Shown in pieces: positions 9,634 to 22,419 of a DNA stretch of 64,000 nt; within the stretch, counting starts at the first letter, position 1, and each line of letters begins with the position of its first letter. The stretch is from Hyphochytrium catenoides (lineage: Eukaryota > Sar > Hyphochytriomycetes > Hyphochytriales > Hyphochytriaceae). The translations under genes and the position numbers were made by a program. The stretch spans positions 1-64,000 of the forward strand of contig FLMG01004137.1 of NCBI GenBank assembly GCA_900088475.1. Reading direction: 5' to 3'. A model generated the notes under the pieces. That model was given only the letters and a program-made list of their open reading frames with translations. It was not told where the DNA came from and made no database searches.

Positions 9634-12600
9634 ATGGAGGTCACTCCTGCAGGCAAGGCGTCCTTATCGCCACCAGCAGAGGCCACTCCTGTGCCAAAAG
9701 AGGTTCCGATGCCTGAGCCTCTACCTCAGCTTAGGCTTGGGGAGAACAATGTGAAGGAAGATGGGACACAGAATACAGGTAGAGCCCCATCCGATTGCTG
9801 TCCAGTCTGCATGGTTTCTAATATTGAACGTCATTGCTTTACCTAATCGGCCTCTCTGTCTTGATAAAGACTATCACAACGCTATCAACCAGAAAATTTT
9901 CGTGGGAAATGTTGGGATACAGATCCTCTCGGCAAAGCAGCTGGTTGTGAAGGTAGGTGAAGGGCAACAGCTGGATGCGACAAAGCCAGCACATGGAGAT
10001 CATGCTTTTCTGACGGATGGATATGCGCATGACAGAATATCACACCGGAGGAGCTTGCCGCGCTGGAGAGCGTGCATTGCAAGATTACCTTTGGAGAGCA
10101 GACCCAGAAAACCTCGACAATCATGATGGAAGAAGATGCGCAGAATGTAAGGAGGACCTGGCTTTTAACCACGGCGTTGATCGTGGCATGTGGACTAATC
10201 TTGGTGTTTTAAACGTCAAAAGGGCCTCAAATGTGCGTGGAACGAGGAATTCTCGCTAGCTATATATGCCAACCTTCTCAGGAAGGGTCTGATCAGGATG
10301 GATGTCTGGGCTGTTCTAGAGGGTGGACGAGATATTCACATTGGGCGGGCAAGGGTCAAGCTGTTGGACCTCCTCGCCCCTACAAAGCCCCACCAGGATG
10401 TTGTGGGGATGGAGTTGAAGCTCAAGTATAAGCAAGAAGTTAACGGGAAAGTTCTGCCTAAGATTGGCGGCATCCTGTCTGTCATTCTCAGTCCTGATAT
10501 CATTATTAGCAACGAGGTCTTAAACAAGACTCTTGCTGACCTGGAAGCAATGGAGGTAAGATTAACGCTCAACCTCACCTTATTGAGACTCACACCACAT
10601 ACCACAGACTGAGAAGCTCTGCCAGAAAACGAGTCGTTCAACGCAAAGTCTAAGCTCTACGGGGCAGCTATCCAAAGGAGTAAGGGACCTCGGTTTCTTC
10701 GTTGATGACGGACTCTGCACTCCTTGCTCATAGAATTCCCTATACCTTTATGATAGCAGGTTGACTATACTAGGAAGCATCGTGATTCAGTCCAAAAGTA
10801 AGTCTTAGATCAAGGCAGAGTTTTCGCTGCGTACCCCTTATAACCTTGGCCGCCTTCGGCTCCTGCAGAATCTGGACAGCATACAAAAAGTCAAAAGAAG
10901 CTTCTGAGAAGAAAGAGTTCTCACGACGTGTCAGAGCTTCCATCATGATGCAGGTACTGGGATACGAGGCCACTTGCCTTGGACTAAATACAAGTTTTTA
11001 ACGCATTCTGACTCCTGCTCTTGCTCTTTAGTCGCTCATTCGGGGACACCTTGTGCGGAGAGCTTATAGCACTAAGAGCTCTTCAAGGCTACTTCGGGAT
11101 GAGAGTGGGTCCCGAAATCAGGAAGCAGAACTGGCTGAAAGGGAAGCAGAAGCTGTAAGAGATATGGCGAGCCTTGGAAGAGACTGACACCTGTCTAAGA
11201 CTTCTCTTTTAGCAAATGAGAGCAGCGATAGACGAGTCAAACCAGCGAAAGAGGCAAGAGTTGTGGCCTCTTCCCTACGACTGCACACCTTCAAGCTGGC
11301 AGCCTCTGCCAGACGCTATCAACGTCCTCAAGGAGGTAGCAAGCTCAAGTCGCATTCGGGTGATGGCCATCACATGGAACATGTGCGCGAAAAATCCGCC
11401 GACCGACCTCAAAGTAGCCACTCCATCAACCTTTAATTCGTCGCCTATCTCTTATCTCCCAATGCATGTTGTCTTGGCAAGGTTCTCATCGTCCATATAG
11501 GTCACTCTCCTCTTATATTTTTGCTCTTTTTCCTTCCTGAAGCTTGAAGTCCCTGGGCATAGGTAACCTCTCTTTCTTTTTCAGGAACTTATTCCCTCCG
11601 ACCTCTTTCATATTTATGCAATCGGAACTGAAGAGTGCGAGAACAGGTAAGGTCAATCCTTGTGCCTTGCTTGGCTGGCACCCTCATTATCGTTCTTCCT
11701 ACCATTTCTCTCCTCAGTATTGCCAAGTCAATAGTTTTTACCGCCAAGAAGCAGTGGGAAGCCACTCTGAAGGCGCAACTTGGAGACAACTATGTGATGC
11801 TCTGTAGTCACGCACTGCAAGCAATACATCATAGCATATTTATTCACCGTGGCCTGCTGCCGCTTGTGACGGACGTCCATTCTGCTGCTGCCGCCACAGG
11901 GTTAGGGAACACGTTAGGCAATAAGGGAGGCATTGGAATCTCCTTCAGATTGGGTCACACATCGTTGCTCTTTGTCAACTGTCATCTGGAGGCTGGACAG
12001 AAGAACTATGCCTCCCGTAACGAGGACGTCCATCAAATTTGCGAGGAACTAGACTTACCGTCGGACTGGTAAGTTGGCTCGCACAAGATCTGCTTGTCTC
12101 GTCACTGAACCGTACTTATGGCCGGACTCCATATAGGACAAGTCCAAACTCCAACTCCACGAAGAGGGTGTTCGATAGGGTCTTTTGGTCTGGAGACCTA
12201 AACTATCGGATAAATGGGGCACGGCAGGTTGTTGATAATCTTATCGAGAAAGAGATGCACAAGGTAATCAATAGCTCATTTTTAACTGCTAGACTTGNNN
12301 NNNNNNNNNNNNNNNNNNNNNNNNNTTCCCTTTCTCAAGTTCACATCACTATATCCGCTTTTATAGGGCTTCAAAGAGGGTCCGCTCAACTTCAAGCCCA
12401 CATATAAGTACGACGAGAACTCAGATGACTATGATTCTTCATCAAAAGCAAGGATCCAATCGTGGACAGACAGGATTCTCTACTGGACCAAGGATAATGA
12501 ACAGGTGCGCTAGTCTCGGTCACATGCCAGAGCCTACTGGTCGCATGGCTTCTTTTGACATACTTCTTTTATGTGCTGCATCAGGGAATCAAGCTTCTGG

Positions 12601-12752
12601 CATACAATAGTGTCCAAACAATTCGGACCTCGGACCACAGACCAGTTTATGCTACATTTGATGTGCAGTTAGATCTTAACAGAGGTGTTCCAAGTCATAG
12701 GGAGGAGCTTAGAATTGACCAGTCACGAAGTGAAGTTTGCACTATACAGTGA
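9634..12752 (+). CDS. Inositol polyphosphate 5-phosphatase with C2 and IQ segments
   Basis: Exons: 9634-9778, 9870-9952, 10036-10146, 10223-10555, 10608-10679, 10760-10797, 10869-10953, 11032-11154, 11213-11413, 11585-11646, 11718-12068, 12137-12263, 12367-12504, 12585-12752. Domain order: a Pro/Glu-rich lead; a C2-like region ([39 protein letters not shown]); an IQ-type calmodulin site spanning exons 7-8 ([15 protein letters not shown]); then the catalytic domain. Catalytic signatures are [57 protein letters not shown] and [11 protein letters not shown]. The enzyme removes the 5-phosphate from inositol phosphates or phosphoinositides. C2 and IQ suggest membrane and Ca2+/calmodulin control (inference). 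A 28-N gap after exon 12 probably hides a short exon with the conserved W-x2-LL-x2-DQL helix. Its stop lies 60 bases from that of convergent BBS5. Confidence 0.93.
12298..12325. other. Assembly gap (28 N)
   Basis: Lies between exons 12 and 13 of the 5-phosphatase gene. The catalytic domain should have roughly 15-30 residues here that none of the flanking sequence supplies. The true gap is therefore likely larger than 28 bases, or the flanks are collapsed. Confidence 0.95.
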
Positions 12753-12812
12753 ATAGCATCTATTTTGTGAGCAATGGTATTTCTGTCTGGCTCTACTGAT
12801 CACTTGGTGGCA

Positions 12813-14164
12813 TCAGACCACGTTCCAGAGCTGTTTAATGGTCAACCCTTCGGGCAGGCTCTCCACAGCAAGGCCGAGTTCAGGATCAAAGACAGGCTCC
12901 CGATCCTTGTCCTTTCGCAAGGCTGACAAGTACGCTGCCAAGGCATCAGTTGAAGCATCGTCTTTGACAACCGTCTCCGCTTCGGCGTCCGTGATGGCCG
13001 TTGGGAGGGTTGGTTCGGGAGTCGACTCCACTTGCACCTCTACACCAAAGATGGGCTTCTTGCTGTACACCTGATGCAAACTTTCGATCTCCCTGAAGAC
13101 TTCATCCAGTTTACTCGCAGGGTCGATTCGGAAGCCTAAGACATAACCTCCGCTACGAGCCATAGTTTCCATCACCTATATCAACAGTTAATTTAGTATA
13201 TGAATACCACAGGAAGGTAACGAGGGTCCACGAGATTCTGAAGAAAACAGAGCGGTCTGCGTCGGGGTTTATACCAGTGCCATGCCAAACCGTGATTCTT
13301 TCGTCTTCACAGCCTTAAGCTGGATGTATGGGACGCTAATGTTAAAGTTTTCTGCCATGTTCGCGTGCCAAACCACCCGAACGTTTGTGATGAACATGCT
13401 ACCGATGTTGCCCTGGTCAGAGGAAAGGTTCCAGACTCCTAAGGTAAGAGGGGTCAGAAGGTGTCTCCTGCCTCTTGCTAAGGGAAGAATAGCTGTAGTG
13501 ATAGAGCCATACCGCCTTACCCGTCACTCTTGAGAAGATCTTCTCTTGAGGCAAAAGGATAAGTTCTTTATCCTTAACGATTGCTCCTCTCAGTCGAAGG
13601 TCACGATAAAGCTTGGACCCCTGATAGGCCCGGAATACGTGCTGGACTGTGACGAAGAGTGCAGGGTTTACCTTCACCAGGGACGTGAAGATAAACTCGA
13701 ATCGGCTGACTCCTTGTTTGCAATTTATGCAAAGCGCCTGGGTCTTGCCTCGGACTCTAGACGTCGCCACTCTAAGCGGGCAGAAATAATGCTAAGAATG
13801 AGTGCACAGCCTCTAGGGACTTAGTGATTGTGGAGTCAACCTGACAGACAAACTGAGCATGGTATTGTAGCCAATGCTGACGTTGATGCTGGGCCTTTGA
13901 TGACAGATCCACATCAGACGAAGGTTGGTGATCATCAACTGCCCCTTTTCGCCATTATTTCCCTTAGTATCTTCCACGGAGTGGATGGAGTCACAGACGA
14001 ACTCTCCCGGGCGACACTCGAGCTGTTTCGGGAATTGGTCCAGTCTAGCAATTCCATGACATAAGATATCACTTCAAGAAAAGAAGAGGTCAGACCCAAT
14101 TGATTGAAGACTGTACTAACCTAATTTCTCTGTCCTCCCAGACATATGCGTTCCAAGAATCCAT
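12813..14164 (-). CDS. BBS5: BBS5, BBSome subunit
   Basis: Five exons: 14164-14121, 14044-13841, 13771-13521, 13438-13275 and 13175-12813, in frame with GT-AG introns of 69-99 bases. The product is 341 residues, the same length as human BBS5 as I recall it. Recognisable stretches run in order: [87 protein letters not shown] and [14 protein letters not shown]. The two DM16/PH-like repeats that bind phosphoinositides are both present. BBS5 is a core part of the eight-subunit BBSome, which carries membrane cargo out of cilia with the IFT machinery. It occurs essentially only in ciliated species. It is transcribed towards the 5-phosphatase gene. Confidence 0.97.
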
Positions 14165-17100
14165 CTTATCTCTTCTTTGCTACTCCCTTAGAGAGGCCCT
14201 GGCAAGAGCAATCTCCTAGAGACTGCGACTGGGACGGCTAACTCCGGGGTTCAACAAATACTTCGAACGCTGCAACTTTCAACGGTAAAGTCCGAAGACG
14301 TCTCGGTGAAGGTTATCGTGGCCGCCCTGCTGCTGACGGCATCATCGCAGTCTCCTCCCTTTTTTGCAGGCGAGACATCATCAGCAGGGCCTCCGCTCCT
14401 GCTCTTCGTCTCTCGTCTCCTCCTGTTGGCCAAGCCAGGCAGTGTAACCTTTCGTCCAAAAAGCCGTTACCCGATCTATTGCATTGTGGTACTACCGTAA
14501 CAGCACCATACAGCAACTACGTACTCCGCAGCTTCGAATGGGCGGAAAGGAGGTGATCGACTATAAAGGCTTTCAAAGATCTCTTGTTCATCATTGCTCC
14601 TCCGCCATCATCGTCCATCTTCATTTTTTAATCCTTCTTCCCACAACAGTAGCCTGCTGCTGTCTTTGAGATCCTATGATCCTATGGTTTCCTTCTGTTA
14701 TTTCCCTCATCAGATTCTTCTTTCCTGTCCAGCAACATGGACTTCATCCAACAATAGTCTTTTTAACGGCAGATTAAGAAGGATGCAATGTAGCCTTCTC
14801 GCCGTAACACTAGAAGAGAAAAGGGAAGAAATAAGGGCCTGTTGCTCTATTTTCACGTCCTCTCCTACCACTAGAGAGGAGTACTGTGTCTATATCTATT
14901 GACGTACTCCATATTGCAAAAGTTTTGCTTGATTGAAGGCAAGAAAAGGCAGTTGTCTGATAAGGATAATAACGCTACTATCAATAGTATAGAACAGGTT
15001 AGTGCGCGTCCTTCATCTCAAATACTGCTGCCGAGCTTCTACCGTTTCCTCTTATTATCACAAATTTTAGCGATTGAAAGACTTCTCATAGATGATGATT
15101 CACCATCATCTTCACCGCAGTGTGGAGTTTCATGATGGTGTAAGAGAGTACTCGAAGAGGGCATGTAGGTCTCTATGAGTATGGTCATTCAGTATAGTAA
15201 CCTCTGTGAGTACGTCCACTCAAGGGTGGTGTGGGATCTTCTTCCTGGCCCTGTCACCAAAAGAGTTGACTTGAGGATACGATGTGATGGTGTGCTTCGA
15301 CTGCCATAATGGTGGTGCAAGCACTGCCACCCCAAAGCTCGCTTTTCTACGAGAGCTAATTAGCTAACAGTAATGATGTATAATGGCACAGCTAGGTCCT
15401 GAATGGGAGAAGGGGGGTGCTAAGGCAGTCCTTCTCAGATTGGCCATAATAAGGAGGCTACTAGACCTCCAACTTAGCTCGCTATAATTCTAGCACTTAC
15501 AGAGTTCATCTCTTTTTCTTAGAAAGAAGGGCACTCCATTCCCTCTAAGGCGAACAATGTACAATGAGTCTGTCTCGACAGTTGGTGGTAGTCAAGTTTA
15601 AGTAGTCTCGAAGCTGAGTGCTTTTGCTGACAATAGCCGAGACTCCTCGAAGCAGATCCAAAATAGCATGAAACCTAACCTCAATCTCCAATTTTATCAG
15701 CGCAGCGGCGAAGTCTTTCTCTATATACCTTTACCATGGTCTTCATGACTTGGACCCCGCAGGAGCCATTTTTCTCAAAAATCTCTTCTTTCCTGTCCCG
15801 CCCATCAATCAGCAATCAGCTCACACTCTGATCTTCTGCCGACCTTTGATTTTTGATTATCAATGACGTTGCTCGACAAGCCGCCACTTGTACGCGGTAA
15901 AGGGAAGAAAATGGCGAACCCGCTTGTGCCGAGAGGCTGCGCTTCCTTTCTTGTCCTTATTACCACCTATCATTACCCCTTCATGACTACTGCAGTGTGT
16001 AACTCCGCGATCCTTTATATTGACCCCCGCTGCTTCCAAGTTCTACAGAGAGGAGCTTTAGCAGCGGCTTTGGTGAACTCTAGTTCTACAGCCAGATCTC
16101 CAACAAGAATTATGATTTTCCATCTTCAACGCGCACTTTCTCTTGAAATGAAAATGTGCTCCTTCTCTGCCACCCTCCTCACAGCGGAGTGGAGCTGCGA
16201 TCGTTCTCCTCTTTGTAAATAACAGCACTCGTAGGAGTAGAAGTTCTTGAGAGCAGGAAGTAGAAGTTCTTGAGAGCAGCAATAAATCCATGTATGGACC
16301 TTGGTCAGGACTTACAGTGAGAAAGGCCAACAAAAAAACATCAGAAAAGGGTGCACACAAATTTTCAATAGCAAAACAGGGTCGAGCTTCAAGCAATCCT
16401 CCATATAAAAATGGACAAAATGGACTCTAGAGTACCGAGAGGATATTTGGGCGACCGCCAAAAGCATCATTTTTACAACTAGGACTAAGGCCTTATTAGT
16501 AGGTTCACTACAAGTACACGAAAGGAGAAACCTTCCTAACTAATAGGAATATGACATATGACCTAGAACAGTCAATCCTGTGTTTGATTGACTATTATGA
16601 CATTATGACCACTTCATAGAGAGGGATTATTATTGTACCCTTATTTGTCTTGACAGGCTTGAGAGACTTCTTTCCTAGTAGACATTTCGCCACTCCTTCC
16701 CGGCCATACAGATTTGAGTTTGATTTGATACTTCTTGAGCTAACGTGCTCCACATAACTGGCAAGAGCTTCCATCTGTGTGATCCCAGGACAAAGCAAAA
16801 CGGGGTTTAATAAGAGCCACAACACCCTCTGTCCTGGTTAGAAGAGGAACCCCCCACAACACCGCCCTTGGACAAACAGGCTCAGAGAAGGACGAACTTG
16901 TTGTTACGAAGTCCTGTGATCGTCAAAGAATACTATAGTTGACTATTCGACAGCTTCATAAAATTTGACCATTTTGCTTTGTGAGTACGCTGGGCATTTC
17001 TCCCAAGGCTTTCTGAGAAATAAATCTGACACCCTTTTGATAGTTAACGGACATGCCATATCAATACCCCCTCTTCTCCAGTCAACCACTCATACAAACA

Positions 17101-17792
17101 ACCACAAAATCAAAGCCAAATTCCCATAGAAATACTGCCCTGTATCAGATCAACCATGGCCCTTTCCTTTCCCACCGCACTGGCTCCCTCTCCCCACCTG
17201 GCTAAGCCGCTAGTTCAGGTCTAAGGATCCCCACCAGCTTTATGGGGAAGCAAGTGTGATAGCCAGACCGAGCCCGTTACAACCCACAAAAGATCGGCTG
17301 AAGGCCAGAGCGAGTCCGACCTAAGAATAGCCGAATGCGATCAATAGTCAAACTTCCCCCTCAACTAACAGGCTAGTTAGTGCCAGCCAGTGTAAGGGGC
17401 TCCGCTCCTTACAGATAGAACTAATGTGGATTCCTGTCAAAACGGTCTGGGGGAGCGTCCATGCATGTTCAATAGCTTGGACTTGGACGCTTTCCTCCCC
17501 GTTACTCTATCTCTTGACACATTGTTTACCTGTACTGACCACTACTCTACCTCACCATGTCCATTTCGCGGCACCCGTCGTTCTGTGTGACAGCAGTGTG
17601 GAAGCTGGGAGCTCCAAGAGTCAAGAGTTCTGTCTAACTAGGGAGACACATCCTTCTTATCTTCTTCAGTAATTGACCTTCTTGGTATGTCACAAGAGCA
17701 ACCAAGGCAGCTTTGTCCAGCGGCACGATAGCGCAACCAGTCCCTTACAACCCAGAGGTCTGCCGGATCTACTCGGTGCTACCAGCAAAATC
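14165..17792. other. Gene-poor stretch
   Basis: About 3.6 kb without a convincing gene. Frames are short, and none shows a domain or a consistent splice pattern. A 23-bp direct duplication lies at 16237-16282. The part next to 14164 should hold the BBS5 promoter. A non-coding RNA or a fast-evolving gene cannot be excluded from sequence alone. Confidence 0.5.
16237..16282. repeat. 23-bp tandem duplication
   Basis: The unit GTAGAAGTTCTTGAGAGCAG plus three bases occurs twice in direct succession (starts 16237 and 16260) with one or two differences. It lies in the gene-poor stretch. Confidence 0.8.
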
Positions 17793-18606
17793 ATGATTGC
17801 TGCGCCACAGCGGTTGCCTGAGCTTCAGGGAAGCTTTCACAGCCTGGACACACAGTTTGCACCATGCCAAGACAAGCCTGCCCTACTTCCTGATGTGATG
17901 AAGAATGCTTTAATTCAGACGGAGAAAATAGCTAGAGAACATCGCATGAAAGCTATCTCCTTCCTGAAAGTAGCTGATGCTGCCTCGGCTGCCAAATGTC
18001 TAGAAGTAGCAGAGTGTCTCGAGGATGCTGTCCGACAGCAGCTCATGATCTACATCGCTACGTATGACGATGAGCATATGGGCAGCCAGAGCCCAAAGAG
18101 AAGGAGAAAAAGCTCGTCGGTTAGGTTCTCAGAATCTGAGGAAGTTCTAGGCCACGCAGATGCGGACTATGACCGGTCGCCAATTACTCCTTCTACCCCA
18201 AACCCAATGGAAGTTCTTGTCATTCGAGCGTGCAAGCACATCCCTCAAAGTGTCACTTCGGTTATCCGTTGCTGACTTCTCTGTATGCTGTCGTCTCAAC
18301 CAAACCCCTGTTCCGGCACGGACCCTACTAGCGAAGGGGCTGGAAGAGGCTTATGTCTATTTATTGTTGCCACAGGTCATTTTTCCAAAGCTTTTCAGCC
18401 TGGCATTTCAAAAACCCTATAGAGTAGCCAGGTTCCAGCGATCTCTTCTGTTCTCTAGCCTATTATACGACCTCGATAATCCTGTCGGCACGCCTAATAG
18501 AGTTCCATCAGTCGAATCCCTTATTGTAGCTCGCCGACTCCTCCCTAGCTCTTACTTCTTACGAGTTGCTGAAAAGATAATAGAAGCTGCACCACCCATA
18601 CGGTAG
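17793..18606 (+). CDS. Hypothetical protein, two exons (weak)
   Basis: From the ATG at 17793 a frame stays open to about 18255. It encodes a helical segment (EKIAREHRMKAISFLKVADA), a basic patch (PKRRRKSSS, nuclear-signal-like) and a Ser/Pro-rich stretch. A plausible intron from about 18255 to 18373 (acceptor TTGCCACAG) would join it to a second segment ending at the stop at 18606, which looks like further amphipathic helices. The 5' end may extend upstream: the frame is open back to 17673. No domain is recognised. The composition of the first part (Ala/Glu/Lys helix) is more protein-like than the surrounding shadow frames. Exon borders are uncertain. Confidence 0.35.
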
Positions 18607-19835
18607 CGTCCTCTAGCCCAGTGAAAGTTGCGCGCTTTTGCCCCAAGACGAAGAGACGTCAATGGCTTTATTGTCAGCTTTGGACTCGGTACGTCGTAAG
18701 AGTTGGCTCTCAAATCACCATTAACAGCCCAAATCAATGAACTTCGGAGCTCTTACTATCAAGAAAGGGAAAAGCGGTCAATAAATGGAGAGCCATAGTC
18801 CTCAAGCACTTGTTTACCCTAATAATCATGCTGCCTTTGCCTAAAGCTATTCACTTTCCAGCGCATGAGCCGGTTAGGACCCTTATTGTACACTAGTTCA
18901 ATCAGCATAACACATTCTTCTTTCGTGGCTCCTACCATGCACAGCTAATACCCACCCTGCCTTTCCATTAGTTGTTTAGCATCGGCAGGTCCTTCCTTCT
19001 GGTCTACATTCGAACACTTGTATCACATGGCTGTACACTTTCAATGAGCCTCATTATGTTGTCAAGCCTGAGACGTTGAAAACTCTATAATAGGACAAAC
19101 TTTAATACCCATACCGAGAAAAGATAAACATTAAGAGCTAACAAAAGTTGACCAAGTGATAACAAGCAGTCGCACCGCAGGTGGTAATAGGGATATTCCC
19201 TGCCTACTAGCTAGCTGCCTGCAGGAAGGAGCTCAGACTGGCTTTCGAATGTATCGTCACGTTGCGGTATGTGTCAAGTACTCAGTATCACGGAGGAGGA
19301 ACGGACAGAGGTCGGAGTACTATTATTGTACATCACGAGTCAGGAGGAGCCTATGCAGATGGCTCTTTGAACGGCGAAGGGACATTGTCGACCGTTAACA
19401 GTCAAGAGCATCTCTTTCGTTTATCAGCCGTTAACGGCTCCTTAAAGGGACCTGAAGCGGCAATGGAGATTGTGAAGAAAGAGAAGAGATGAGCTTGCAG
19501 ATTTCTGGGAAAGACACTAAAGGAGCGCGCGCTCAGAGGTCATGAAAACCATTTGTGGAGGCTGTTGAGCTAGACACAGCTACACTGTCTTCGCTGACAC
19601 CCAACGCAGCTATCCCGCTGCCTGCCGCTGCCTGACAGTCACTATCTCAGTATTACATTTTCAAGACGCAAGTTGTTTCTTTGTTGATGGCTGCTTGCCC
19701 TTACCACTAAGCTAGTCACCAGCATGTGATCCATTTAGGCGTCGAGGTTGATATGTCAAGTTGAATCTTCGGCGGATATTATCTTTCTTTTGGACGAAGC
19801 TATAGGATTACAAGTTCTCCGTGCTGAGGAGAAAG
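18607..19835. other. Intergenic stretch upstream of the K+ transporter
   Basis: No convincing gene. A plus-strand frame at 19262-19492 has somewhat protein-like composition (Gly/Ser/Glu-rich) but no domain, start context or splice partner. The last part should hold the promoter and leader of the KUP gene. Confidence 0.45.
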
Positions 19836-22419
19836 ATGGATCGTTCGTTTGGCAGCGAGAATGATCTTTCCGGCCCGTCCGCGTTGAGGAGACGAGCTAA
19901 CAGTGTTCGACGCCTTGACACTCCTTTTGTTGCAAACGGATTTGATCAACCACCGCTGCGTTCACCTAGTCTCCGACGCCATGGCTCTGACCCTACCCTA
20001 TCACCAGCGGCAAGCTCAGCCAATAATCCGGGTGACGAGAACGAACCCTTCTTGGAAGGAACCGAGCAATCTGATCGATGTAAGTGCTTCATCACACTAT
20101 TTTAGCTCTTGCATACTAAAAGCCCTTTATGTTAGACTGGGGTGTGACGCTGTACAGGTCATTGGCCGCGTTGGGTGTAGTCTATGGTGATATCGGGACG
20201 AGTCCGCTTTACGTTTTCTCAGCCACATTTGAGCGGCAGGTCAACGACCTAAACCAGCTCCCGACAGAGTCGGATATAATTGGGACCTTAAGCACACTTA
20301 TCTGGTCTCTTTTCATTATCGTCTGCTTTAAGTACCTAGCGTTCATCCTTCAAGCTGATTATGAAGGCGAAGGTGGTGTCTTCTGCCTACTTAAACACCT
20401 ACCTCAAGAAAAGATGAGCAAGACGACAGCGGCTGCCACTGCCATGCTCACAATGTGGGGCGCCGCTTTGGTCATAGGAGATGGAGCCATTACCCCCGCT
20501 ATTTCTGTGCTCTCAGCTGTTGAGGGGATTACACTTCAGTATCCAAGCTTGGAGACAGCCGTTGTTCCGATTGCTGTCTCTTTGCTTTTGGTTCTTTTCT
20601 TGGTACAACGTTGGGGAACGGAAAGCGTCGGCCGTCTATTTGGGCCGATCATGTTCGTGTGGTTTGTCTGCATCGCTTCCACTGGACTCTATAACGTGAT
20701 AAAGTTCCACTACAACGTTCTTCGGGCCTTCAACCCATACTATGCTGTTATGTGGTGGGCTGAAGGCAACTACCAGGGTATTGAGGCTTGGAAGGCCCTA
20801 GGAGGCGTTGTGCTCTGTCTAACAGGAGCCGAAGCACTTTACGCTGACCTAGGGCATTTTGGCCGGACGCCAATCTATGTTTCGTGGTTTGGCGTTGTTT
20901 TTTGGAGTCTTCTTCTTCAGTATTGCGGCCAGGGAGCCTTCCTCATTGCTCTTAGTGAGCAGGCAGACAAGCAGCCTTATCAGTTGGCTCTCAGACAGGT
21001 GTTTTGGAGTGCCAATCCCGAGCCAATGTACTACCCAATGCTAGTCCTGGCCTCCATCGCTACACTGATTGCATCGCAGGCTGTCATCTCCGCTTGCTTC
21101 TCATTACTAAGCCAGGCTTCTTCTCTAGAGTTTGCTCCACGGGTGAACGTCATTCATACGAGTGAGCACCAGATGGGACAGGTAGGTGCATTTTTCCCGG
21201 TTCCGCACTAGCAACAGGACTAAAGTCGCTCCAGGTCTTCATCCCAGAGGTCAACTTTCTTTTAGCCATCATCTGCACAATCATTGTGGTGACGTTCAAG
21301 GACTCGGCTTCCATTGCAGGCGCATATGGTGTCGCCGTAACTTCAGCCTTCATTATAGGTACAATACATGCCTTTGGGATGTGGAATTTGGTCTGACACG
21401 TCACTTCCACATGCCTTTAGATTCAGTCATGTACGCTATAGTTGCTCGGGTGGCATGGCAATGGTCATGGATCCGGATCACTCCCCTTCTGGTGATCTGG
21501 CTAAGCGTGGACTTGCTATTTTGGACTAGTAACTTGACCAAGGTGACCCAGGGAGGATGGTTCCCGCTCGTGTTAGGGTTTTTCGTTCTCAGCATCATGT
21601 TAACGTGGACGTGGGGCAGGTAAGTAAACGTTCTCGCATAGCGAGAGCAAACAGTCTACTTACTGGATTCCAGGTCCCAAGAATCCAAACATGAAGAAGT
21701 GCGATCGACAGTCACCAAATTAGGGGCGTCGTATGATGTGCCAACAGCCAAGAAAGTCAAGATTATTACTTTGAAAGATCTCATGCAGGCCGTACGGAAC
21801 AAGGACCTGACTAGGAGCGCCGGGGTCGGCATATTTTTGACCAGAAACCCACAGACTCTGCCTCGAGCTCTCTCGAAGATGGTTGCACGCATAGGTGCGC
21901 TCCCCAAGTCCATTATTCTTCTCACTGTGAAGGTTGAAGAGGACCCCTTTGTTCTTGACGAAGATCGGATTAGTGTGAGAATGCTGGACCTGGCTAATGG
22001 TAAGTCTTGGACTCACATCTGCCAGCTAATCCCTTCCAGCATCTAAAATCCTACACTCTTTAGAGGTATACTCCATCGTCCTTCATAGGGGTTGGGCAGA
22101 ACCTCTATCGGCTATTCATGTTCCAGAGCTATTGAAAGAAGTTCCCAACGCCCTGGACTCTACCATTGGCAACTTGCAGTTCCTTTCCAGCATCGACACA
22201 TCTGATCCCGATGTGGAGATTCTTCTGCCCAACCCAGATGAGCCGATAACCTTCTATCTCAATCTGACGCGCTTCAAGCCGCATCCCCGCAAGAATCTCT
22301 TTCACAAGCTCCTATGCACGTATTTTAACATTTTGCAGTCTGTCAGCGTTAATCCTGTGAAGTATTTCAAGCTCCCAGTTAGCAATTGCGTAGAAGTAGG
22401 AAGCGTAACGTATCTCTGA
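19836..22419 (+). CDS. KUP/HAK/KT-family potassium transporter
   Basis: Six exons: 19836-20079, 20136-21181, 21235-21358, 21421-21619, 21674-21999 and 22064-22419, all in phase, with introns of 53-64 bases. The start is the ATG at 19836. About 80 Arg/Ser/Pro-rich cytosolic residues precede the first membrane helix. Family signatures: VVYGDIGTSPLYVFSATF (pore/first helix), DYEGEGGVFCLL, ALVIGDGAITPAISVLSAVE, GAEALYADLGHFG, YCGQGAFLI, QAVISACFSL and SIAGAYGVAVTSAF. About 12 hydrophobic segments are visible, followed by a hydrophilic C-terminal domain ending in YFKLPVSNCVEVGSV. These proteins import K+, often coupled to H+, across the plasma membrane. They occur in bacteria, fungi, plants and some protists but not animals. 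Nothing is missing or broken. Confidence 0.96.

Noticed and set aside
10336-10641. 101-codon minus-strand frame within the 5-phosphatase gene
   Set aside because: Antisense of the C2 exon; no independent support.
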